From positions 68,093,955-68,157,954 of the forward strand of contig CM035435.1 of assembly GCA_020310875.1 (NCBI GenBank): a stretch of 64,000 nt of DNA, read 5' to 3'. The notes under the pieces were generated by a model. It did no database searches. It worked only from the letters and a program-made list of their open reading frames with translations, and was not told the DNA's origin. Below, piece by piece: positions 56,878 through 64,000 of this stretch. The stretch's first letter is position 1, and the number at the start of each line of letters is the position of its first letter. The position numbers were made by a program, and so were the translations under genes. The stretch comes from Ceratopteris richardii. Taxonomy: Eukaryota; Streptophyta; Polypodiopsida; Polypodiales; Pteridaceae.

Positions 56878-57000
56878 CTTGGGTACAGGGAAAGTGAAGG
56901 CTTCTGCACCGATGGTGGTGGGAAGTTCTCATGCTCTAGTGGTGGGTTCTTGACTGGGGGTTGTAGAGGGACAATCAAGCAAAAAGAAAAGAAGAAGAAA

Positions 57001-57542
57001 ATCAAAGTCCAGAACGATTCATTAAGCAAGATTTGAAGATACATCTCTGCAGGAAGCCCCGCAGGGGCGCATTACCCATCTCTGCACAGAGCCCCGCAGG
57101 GGCACGCATCAGGCAAAAAGAGAAATCATCCAGGTCATGCACGGTGGAAAAGAAGTAAACAGCCTCAAAGCAATACAACAGGGTCAGATGTGTGCAACCA
57201 GGACAAATCAGAGGACCAAAAGTTACAAAGGGGTAGAGGCTGAAAAGTTTAAGAGGGTGACTAAGAACAGCACATTCCTAGTCACTGGTGGCGTGCGTGG
57301 CAACCCAAGTCAACAGGCAAGACAACTACATCAGGCTCTCGAGTTGTAGAGCTTGAATCAAGAAGGCCATCGAATCTGCATGTCTGTTTAACTGCAGACA
57401 ATACTGACCAAGGGGAGCGTGCGGGGAAAAGCTGAGCGCCTCTAAAACGTAATGCAAGATCAAGAATCAGGCAACACTACCCACGGGACGCGTTCGCGAA
57501 GCAAAGTCTGTCAAGGGATGACAGAGACGAAGAGGGGGAGAG
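57001..57542 (+). mobile_element. 3' end of a family Y internal region
   Basis: The final 60 bp (GTCAAGGGATGACAGAGACG, then the polypurine tract GAAGAGGGGGAGAG at 57529-57542) matches the sequence just before the Y1 3' LTR. The rest is non-coding with two GC-rich hairpins. It belongs to a Y element left of the LTR at 57543, of which nothing else is seen. Confidence 0.65.
57056..57103 (+). repeat. Twin GC-rich hairpins
   Basis: GCCCCGCAGGGGC occurs at 57056-57068 and 57091-57103, each able to form a 5-bp stem and each preceded by an ATCTCTGCA-like word. The first bases of each are 35 nt apart. Confidence 0.85.
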
Positions 57543-58438
57543 TGTTGCAGAAATAAAAGAGCGCACAAAGCAGAGAAAAAGACGGGGCCCAAAATTTTTC
57601 CGATTTGGACACACAATTTTTGTATCATAACCACTCTTGTATATATTTTCCGTTGTAAATGCACTAGAGGAGTCCTCTAGATGCATCCCCACAGAAGATT
57701 AGTGATTTACCCATGTACAATAGTAGGAAGTTAGTCTTTTAGTGAATAAAGTGCCGGTCTCTTGTGTGAAAGGACCAAACTTAGGGCACTAGTATATAAG
57801 TCAAAAGTGACTCATTGTAAAGAACTTCTTGTCATTGTGAAGAAGGAGCACTTCTGAATTTTCGAGTTGGCCTCTTTCTTGCTGATTTTGATCTTCATTT
57901 TGCTCTTGTATGTGTGTGTGATGCATGAAATGCATGTGTAGGACTGTTATCTACCCCTTCCCCTTTGTTTTGAGCTGCTGTAGTGCGTGCGTAAGCTAGG
58001 AGAAGCTGTGGCGTGGGTGTTTGTGACTCCCGTAATTCACTGTTTCTGCCATAACTTGAAACAGAGTGGCCAGAATTGAGTGAAACCACCACCGTTGGAT
58101 TCGTCTCGTCGAGAGCTTCGAAACGAGTACCCTATTCCCTATGTTCGGAGTTCTGGGCTGGGAGAAAACCTCAAAATACCAAAACTGCTGAAAAGAGGCT
58201 TGCGGCAACACTTTCAGTATTTCAGTAGGTGTGAGTGGTAGTAGTCTTTTCTCATGTGTGAATAGCTGAGCCACTTCATTTTCTATCACGTGTGCACACG
58301 TCTTCATACACTTGGCGAGTCACTCCTTAGGATTGACATTTAAATGTGTGAAAAGGATCCCACTATATGCACTTGTATGGCAATTGAGGTATAGTCTCAT
58401 TGGTACAAGTCCTTGAGTCTTCGTGACTCAAGTACACA
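57543..58438 (+). repeat. Family Y LTR, copy Y2
   Basis: 896 bp, TGTTGCAGAAAT to AGTACACA. It has TATATAAG at 57793-57800, a (TG)n run at 57908-57920 and the blocks shared with 9771-10617. It has a polypurine tract on its left and a primer site on its right. Confidence 0.85.
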
Positions 58439-58444
58439 CGTTTT

Positions 58445-58462
58445 TGGCGCCGTTGCCGGGGA
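58445..58462 (+). other. tRNA-Asp primer-binding site of Y2
   Basis: TGGCGCCGTTGCCGGGGA is the clean complement of the 3' end of plant tRNA-Asp, the primer type used by Athila/Tat-like Gypsy elements. It lies 6 nt after the LTR. Confidence 0.9.
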
Positions 58463-58819
58463 GTCACGCAGCCAAGGTGCCTTCGTGATGGTTATAGACC
58501 GAGTGTGATCGAATCGTACTTGTAGACGCAAATTTGTCCATTGGCAAGTAGTCCACCATTTCAACACTTGTCACTTCTCATCTTCGAGGTGTGTGTGATA
58601 AGTTTTAGGTTTAGGTTTAGGAGGAGGGAAGAGAAGGAGGAGTTAGGGTTAGGTTAGAAAGAGAGGAGGAGTGAGGAGAAGAGGAGTAGGAGTAGACCAA
58701 AATCCCCAAAAATCACAAAAAAATTCCCAAAATTTCAAGTTCTGTCCAAAAAGTATAAAAACCAGAAAAATTTGTTCATTTGACACTTCACTGTTCACTG
58801 GTATCGTCTGCGACAGCGA

Positions 58820-59905
58820 CCGGTATCGTGCGAGCAGTATCGTGTGCTTCAGGCCTTCAAAGCTTGTGCAAGAGTTCAAGAAGCAAACTAGATAGACCCA
58901 AGGTGAGTCCCCATCAAGATTTAATACCTAAAACTCTCTAAACTTGCACAAACAAATGATTAAAAGGAATGTGCAGTATCGCGGGGGGAAAAGTTTTTGA
59001 GTAATTGTATATTTTGTGAGGGACAGAGGTTTAGGAGTGAGGAGAAGGGTGAGAGGTGCAAGGGGTTGCAAAAATTTTCAAGTTTGGAGACCTTTTGGCT
59101 GGAGTATCGCGATCGGTGGAGTTTTGGTATCGCGATACCAAAATTCCCTTGTATCGCGACACTCGCCAGAGGTATCGTATCGTTGGATATCAGTCTTGGT
59201 ATCGTGACACTACTTCAGTATCGCGACACTGAGTTGGTATCGCGATCGTGTCCGATCCCTGGTATCGCATCGTCTGGTACTAACACTTGATATCGCGACA
59301 CCATTGTGGTGTCGTATCGTCTAAGTTTGAGTATCGCGACCTCACCTTACCGGGTGGTATCGTATCGCCGGATACATTGGTATCGCGACACTACTTTGGT
59401 ATCGCGATCGGGCCATCCCCAAGTGTCGTATCGTTGATTGCTTATTTTGGTATCGCGACACCGTAGTGGTATCGTGTCGCCTAGATTGGTATCGCGATCG
59501 CACTCATCTCGGTGAGATCGTATCGCCTGAGATCTCTGGTATCGTATCGTCGATCCTTGTCAGTATCGTATCGCCATATTTCCGAGTGGAGTATCGCGAC
59601 ACTATATCTGGTATCGTATCGTCAGTCTTTTTGAGATCGTATCGTGTCTCGAGAACTCTGGTATCGCGACACCACTGTGGTATCGTATCGTCTGTTCATC
59701 AGGGCAATATCGCGACACTGTCATTAGTGTCGTATCGCCGAGCCTTTCAGGTATCGTATCGTGCATAGTCGAGGTGTCGTATCGTTTGTCTTCCAGGATA
59801 GTATCGCGACACCAGATTGATATCGTATCGTCTGGGTGTCTGGTATTGTATCGCGGTCAGTGCAGTATCGCCGAGAGTAGTATCATCAGGAAGTGGTATC
59901 GCCCA
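58820..59905. repeat. Leader array of TATCGCGACAC and TATCGTATCG motifs
   Basis: Scattered copies appear from 58820; from 59104 to 59905 about 36 motifs stand 18-29 nt apart (mean about 23). Two forms alternate irregularly: GGTATCGCGACAC(C), near-palindromic around TCGCGA, and GGTATCGTATCG(T/C), a doubled ATCGT-like word. The bases between motifs differ each time. It ends about 90 nt before the gag start. The region 58463-58819 shows no motif or gene. Confidence 0.95.
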
Positions 59906-59997
59906 GATTGAACCCTTCTGTTGGCAGACAAATTGAGTCATTGGGAGAGCTACCCAAGGGGAATCTAAGAAGCATAAAGAGAGGCTTAGGAGAGTGA

Positions 59998-60903
59998 ATG
60001 AACTTGAGGTCAGGAAGAGTTCTAAGTAGTCGAAGGAGTATCATATCTTCAGTAGGAAGTACTGCCCAGGTTAGTCATCACCCCGTTTACTTAGAAACCT
60101 CTAGTGACTCAGAAGAGGAATTACACATGGCTTCGGAAGACATGCAAGGTCCCACACCAACGAGAAGCTTCATGACTACTGTGGAGGGGGACTACCGTAC
60201 TTCCTTACAGTATATGTCCACCAATGCCCAGGAGATTCCAATCTACCTGGATGGCTTAAATAGGTATGTGGCCAGGATGGTAACTTCTCAGAATGCCACA
60301 ATAGTACCCCGACCAGCTGTCAAATACGAAGGAGGTGCATATGTTGACAGAGTTGGCCACATCTACATTGTAACCGAATTCCCAGAAAGGATCAATGAAA
60401 GAGGGGAACTCTCAGACCCTGAAAACCTAGGAAGCACACAACCAGAAGAGTTTGTGACCACCCCTAGAGGCAGATCCCGAGTGTCACGTGTCTTGAGAGG
60501 TGACTTGATACCTCAAGACGACTATTTGTTAGAAGTCTATATGATTCACGGATCAAACTTACTGTTGCAAACCGATTCACCTGTTCCAGGGAGAGAAGAG
60601 AACCCCATGACACTCTATGAACTGAAAGACCCGGATGATGAGACTCGACTCACATACCTAGATAAAGATCAAAGAAGGTATTGGCCTGTGAGTATCTTAG
60701 ACAGGTCTCGATTAAGATATATGGGTACACCTGTGTTTCCTCAGAGAGAGCAGGCAACAACCTCACAAAACCCATTTGGAAATCAAGAGAAACAGAAAAT
60801 ACTGCATCAGGACAGACCAGCCATAGGAGCTTACCTAATCATGCTCATGTACAATTTGCCATGCCAGGAGTACAAGCACACTATCAGACCCAACCAGGGA
60901 TAG
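59998..60903 (+). CDS. Y2 gag amino-terminal frame (301 aa)
   Basis: It starts MNLRSGRVLSSRRS, the same start as gag of copy B at 26885. The region is hydrophilic, with an acidic Ser-rich patch near residues 35-45 and conserved blocks (HIYIVTEFPERINERGEL, TLYELKDPDDETRLTYLDKD) found in decayed form in copy B. It has no zinc knuckle or capsid motif and may be a matrix-like leader domain of an unusually long gag. It overlaps the next frame by 43 nt. Confidence 0.7.
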   Translation: MNLRSGRVLSSRRSIISSVGSTAQVSHHPVYLETSSDSEEELHMASEDMQGPTPTRSFMTTVEGDYRTSLQYMSTNAQEIPIYLDGLNRYVARMVTSQNATIVPRPAVKYEGGAYVDRVGHIYIVTEFPERINERGELSDPENLGSTQPEEFVTTPRGRSRVSRVLRGDLIPQDDYLLEVYMIHGSNLLLQTDSPVPGREENPMTLYELKDPDDETRLTYLDKDQRRYWPVSILDRSRLRYMGTPVFPQREQATTSQNPFGNQEKQKILHQDRPAIGAYLIMLMYNLPCQEYKHTIRPNQG

Positions 60904-63900
60904 GAAACCAGTACAGACCACCAGTAAGACCACAACCACCTATAGGAAGACAGCCTGGAATGCCACCAATACGACCAGCTGTCCCTATTCTTCCTGTGAT
61001 GCCCAGACCACCCGAACCAGTTAGAAGGCTGAGGCCTATTCAAGTGGCTAAGTGTGTAAGAAACCCTTATGATGGATCAGGAGAACCATATGATCACATT
61101 GCTGAATTCAAACAAGTCCTAAGAGCGGAACAAGTGGACGACTTCTTTGTACAGTATGAGGCGTTTGGACTCACCCTCATAGGAACAGCTCTGACCTGGT
61201 TCCAACCCTTAGATCCCAACCAATTTGGAAACATGGAACAATTTTTTCAAGAATTCATAGGAGAATTCACTAAGAGAGGAATCAAACACAATTCGTCTTC
61301 GTTAAACCACAGTTTCAAACAAAATCCTAATGAAACAGTGAAGACAGCGGCCAGGAGGTTCAACCAGTATGTGGATAGATGCCCAGTAACAGAGAGACCG
61401 ACGCAACAAAAAATGATTTCATTATTTTTGGACGGGCTCACTAACGGAACCTTGAGGACGCTAGTGTATGTGAAAAGACTACAAACTTTGAGTGAGTGTC
61501 TTCAGGAGTGTATTGATTTGGAAGATAACTTAGCTGAGGACCTCAACAGCAAGTCCAGCCACGCTAAATCGGACGACTCAAGGAGTGCTATTTCTTCCAA
61601 CTCCAGTCACGTGGAAGAATTAGCAGAGCTATTAGCCAAGAAATTAGGAGCACAGGGGCAAAGAGCTTATCAACCCCCAGTTCAAAGATTGCCTATGCTA
61701 CGGAGATGTAGCTTATGTGGGGGAGATCACCCCACTCACCTGTGTGTTCGAGGAGGGGGCGGTGCACAACCAGCTTATCCATACAACAGGCAGCAACAAC
61801 AAGGGACTTCCTGGTACTGTCACATAGAACAGAAATACACTAATCACACTACTGAGAACTGTCCCTTTAAGAGGCAAACACGCCCTTTCCAACCACCTCA
61901 GTATCGACCGTATGGATATCCACCTAGAGACCCGAACAGAGAGATCCCAAGATACAACCCTTATCCAACACAGACGGGAGTACCTAGACCAATTGAACAG
62001 ATACCATACCCACCACCACAACCAGTGCTAGGACCCCAACCGTCGCAACCTCAACAAGTAGTACCAGTAAAGTATGCGCAACCAGAAGAAAATCTAGAAA
62101 GAGCTATAGTACCAGCCACGACAATGACCCAAATAGAATCAACAAACCTTGGATACGAAGCCCTACCAAGTGAGTACTATCCGTATGAAGCCTACATGAT
62201 GGAATATGAACCGGCATATGAGACCACATACTATGGGTATGAAGGCTATGATCAGACTTATGGAGCAGAGACTTCCACTCTAATGTATATAGCTCCTAAA
62301 GCACCACAACCCATGAGACCACCCAGTAGACCACCAGTACAGAGAGGACCATGCTTTAGATGTGGAGGAGACCATTTCATTAGAGAATGCCCTCGACCCT
62401 ACAACCCTCCACCACCTAGAATCTGGGAAGGATATTGCAGTGATTGCGGAAAAGAACATCTTTTTAGGGATTGCCCTAAGAATCCGGTAAAAAACCAAGG
62501 TTCTGCACCAATCAATGTAATAGAGGTCATAGAAGAATCAGGAAGTGATAAGGAGTACACAGTGCCACTAAAAGCCATCACTAGAGCCCAAACAAAAGGA
62601 CAAAAAGAACAGCAATCAGAAGAGGAACAAAAAAATAACACGAAAATAAGCCCTTCAACTCAGATAGTGGAAGATTCCGAGGACCCAGGTGAAAATTCCC
62701 GCAACACAAAAGCTCAGAAATGGAAAGAACGACGAGAGAAACTCAAGGATAAATGGGCAAAGAACAAGAATACAAACAGTAAAAAGCAAATTGAAAAATC
62801 AAGTAAACACAAAGAACAAGGGAAGTCTAAGGAGACTCCTGAGCTAATCGAACCTAGCTCAGATAGGGAGAAGCCCGGATCAATTCTAGCAGATCCAAAG
62901 CCAGACGACTTGGATATGTGGCTAAAAGCGTACCAAGCTAGAATCAAAATGGTACCAAACGTAGAGCAACATGAAAAAATCTACCCTAGAGGGGAATTAG
63001 AAAAGGAAAGACTAGCTATATGCAGAAAACTCATAGAAGTAGCACAAACAACCCTAGAAAAGACTATCCCAACTCTACCAGAGACAAGGATTGCACAGGA
63101 ACCTTATGAAGAATACCTCAAACCAAAGGATAAAGAATTAAGGAAAGAAGATTCCCAAGGTGAACAAGAGACAGCACAAAAGGGCCCTGTGTCAGCCATA
63201 CCAGACTTAGAAGCTGAATGGCCCAAGGACTTGTGGGATAGAATCAGAGAAGAGCAATGGAAGAAGAATGGTGTCGATCCACCACCATTTGATGAAATAG
63301 ATGTGGAAGACTGTCAACCCCATCCTAACCTCGAGGAGGCCTACAAGGAGATTTCAAGACTCGAGAGAGGTAGAGAGGAGACCTTAAGCATTTCAACATT
63401 GCCTAACTATATGGGAGAGTACGAAAGAGAGTCAGTGGTAATACGAGCACCCACGGTGCATGGAAAAGGAACAGGAAAAGGAAAGGAGAGTTCGCATAAC
63501 TTAACAGAGTTAAAGAAAACGAAAGTACAATGCCAATTAACGGTGGAAGATTTGCTTCGACTTAAACCCCAGTTATGGAAGCAAATGCCAGAGCAATTGA
63601 AACCACTGCCAAAGAATGGAGGATCAAAAGAAAAGGAATTGGAAAATAAGTCCACAATACAGGTTCCAGTCGATAAAGTAGGAGAGTTCAGTGAAGGAGA
63701 TGAAGGGAATACCTGTTTACCTGTCATCTACAATGGGTACATGACCAAAGCTATCTTAGACACAGGAGCTGGGGTAGGAATTGCAACGAAGGAGATTTGG
63801 GAAAAGTGGGGAAAACCAGCTTTACGACCCACTCGCATGAAACTCCAGTTAGCAGACGGTCATGTGGAGAGACCCCTAGGAATATTGGAAGGAATTAAGT

Positions 63901-64000
63901 TAACCACGTGTGGAGTGGAATTTGAACACACACTGGCCATATGTAAGTTCGAAAAAGCAAACAATTATGAGATGATATTAGGACGACCCTTCATGAGACA
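60861..64000 (+). CDS. Y2 gag capsid, nucleocapsid and protease frame, open to the window edge
   Basis: A single open frame of at least 1046 codons counted from the first Met. Pro-rich residues 1-55 are followed by a capsid domain (NPYDGSGEPYDHIAEFKQVL, FGLTLIGTALTWFQPL, FTKRGIKHNSSSLNHSFKQN; about 65-235). Four zinc-knuckle-like motifs follow: CSLCGGDHPTHLC (61707), CHIEQKYTNHTTENC (61818), CFRCGGDHFIREC (62351) and CSDCGKEHLFRDC (62437). After a long charged linker (about 62490-63690) a retropepsin appears: AILDTGAGVGIATKEIW near 63750, ending YEMILGRPF. Pol continues beyond the window. The linker and the knuckle pairs make this gag much longer than usual. Confidence 0.9.
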   Translation, partial: MPGVQAHYQTQPGIGNQYRPPVRPQPPIGRQPGMPPIRPAVPILPVMPRPPEPVRRLRPIQVAKCVRNPYDGSGEPYDHIAEFKQVLRAEQVDDFFVQYEAFGLTLIGTALTWFQPLDPNQFGNMEQFFQEFIGEFTKRGIKHNSSSLNHSFKQNPNETVKTAARRFNQYVDRCPVTERPTQQKMISLFLDGLTNGTLRTLVYVKRLQTLSECLQECIDLEDNLAEDLNSKSSHAKSDDSRSAISSNSSHVEELAELLAKKLGAQGQRAYQPPVQRLPMLRRCSLCGGDHPTHLCVRGGGGAQPAYPYNRQQQQGTSWYCHIEQKYTNHTTENCPFKRQTRPFQPPQYRPYGYPPRDPNREIPRYNPYPTQTGVPRPIEQIPYPPPQPVLGPQPSQPQQVVPVKYAQPEENLERAIVPATTMTQIESTNLGYEALPSEYYPYEAYMMEYEPAYETTYYGYEGYDQTYGAETSTLMYIAPKAPQPMRPPSRPPVQRGPCFRCGGDHFIRECPRPYNPPPPRIWEGYCSDCGKEHLFRDCPKNPVKNQGSAPINVIEVIEESGSDKEYTVPLKAITRAQTKGQKEQQSEEEQKNNTKISPSTQIVEDSEDPGENSRNTKAQKWKERREKLKDKWAKNKNTNSKKQIEKSSKHKEQGKSKETPELIEPSSDREKPGSILADPKPDDLDMWLKAYQARIKMVPNVEQHEKIYPRGELEKERLAICRKLIEVAQTTLEKTIPTLPETRIAQEPYEEYLKPKDKELRKEDSQGEQETAQKGPVSAIPDLEAEWPKDLWDRIREEQWKKNGVDPPPFDEIDVEDCQPHPNLEEAYKEISRLERGREETLSISTLPNYMGEYERESVVIRAPTVHGKGTGKGKESSHNLTELKKTKVQCQLTVEDLLRLKPQLWKQMPEQLKPLPKNGGSKEKELENKSTIQVPVDKVGEFSEGDEGNTCLPVIYNGYMTKAILDTGAGVGIATKEIWEKWGKPALRPTRMKLQLADGHVERPLGILEGIKLTTCGVEFEHTLAICKFEKANNYEMILGRPFMR

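Larger units (their letters stand above)
54713..57000 (-). mobile_element. Family X copy C: frames 2 and 4 scraps plus 3' LTR, minus strand
   Basis: On the minus strand, a frame 2 match (about 56980 to 55700), the end of frame 4 and a polypurine tract lead into a full LTR (54713-55378, 666 bp). Frames 1 and 3 are not seen. It lies in RNase H of another Gypsy element. Several breaks. It is a third independent witness that the module and the LTR go together. Confidence 0.8.
57543..64000 (+). mobile_element. Gypsy family Y copy Y2: LTR to protease, running off the right edge
   Basis: The order is 5' LTR (57543-58438), tRNA-Asp primer site (58445-58462), leader with motif array, gag and protease; RT and the rest lie beyond the window. 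The two large frames are open over 301 and at least 1046 codons, so this copy looks close to whole in the visible part with at most one or two breaks. That makes it clearly younger than Y1 and copy B. Confidence 0.85.

Noticed and set aside
58602-58660. Telomere-like TTTAGG and TTAGGG words
   Set aside because: Only three TTTAGG copies and a few related words within a purine-rich leader; too short for an interstitial telomere.
59104-59905. CRISPR-like array (short repeats with unique spacers)
   Set aside because: Motifs are about 10-13 nt, degenerate, spacers about 10 nt, and the setting is a plant retrotransposon leader. No cas genes.
1-64000. Host protein-coding genes and tRNA genes
   Set aside because: Every coding signal I could name belongs to a retroelement; no intron-exon host gene or tRNA cloverleaf was found by eye.

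Overview
The window is a stack of nested LTR retrotransposons from a land plant. I found no host gene, tRNA, rRNA or CRISPR array. The Ty3/Gypsy and Ty1/Copia lineages, tRNA-Asp and tRNA-iMet type primer sites, deep nesting and absence of genes over 64 kb suggest a large repeat-rich plant genome such as a conifer or other gymnosperm. That is inference; nothing here fixes the species.

Two sister Gypsy families, called X and Y here, account for most of the window. They share a gag starting MNLRSGR, related integrase tails and a tRNA-Asp type primer site. Beyond integrase they carry a second retropepsin-like segment and further reading frames. Family X copies: A (1-4730, four-frame 3' module plus 3' LTR), D (18136-19206, minus), B (about 19207-38470, with two Copia elements inside it) and C (54713-57000, minus). 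Family Y copies: Y1 (4731-10617, RNase H to 3' LTR) and Y2 (57543 to the right edge: LTR, primer site, leader, gag, protease). The leaders of B and Y2 both hold a long array of short near-palindromic motifs: TATCATGATA-like in B, TATCGCGACAC/TATCGTATCG-like in Y2.

Layout from left to right: X copy A; Y1; a decayed Copia (10618-13870) enclosing an unclassified AT-rich stretch; a Copia without gag (13884-18135); X copy D; X copy B, interrupted by Copia 1 (20691-25797, target duplication GAAAG) and Copia 2 (27838-34192, target duplication CAAGT); an inverted Gypsy RNase H scrap; a chromovirus (39062-48600) split by element Z (40548-46838, target duplication CATGG, LTRs about 2% apart), a gag-plus-protease element without RT or integrase; a Tat-like Gypsy with internal segment duplications (48600-51233); satellite-like and microsatellite DNA; another Gypsy (52000-54712) cut by X copy C; then Y2.

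Relative age follows from the nesting. Z is the youngest, and Copia 1 and 2 (LTRs roughly 7-8% apart) are older. The X, Y and chromovirus hosts are older still, except that Y2 looks well preserved. The most noteworthy signals are the leader arrays, the unrecognised 3' gene module of family X with splice-acceptor-like sites in front of it, and the second protease-like segment downstream of integrase.
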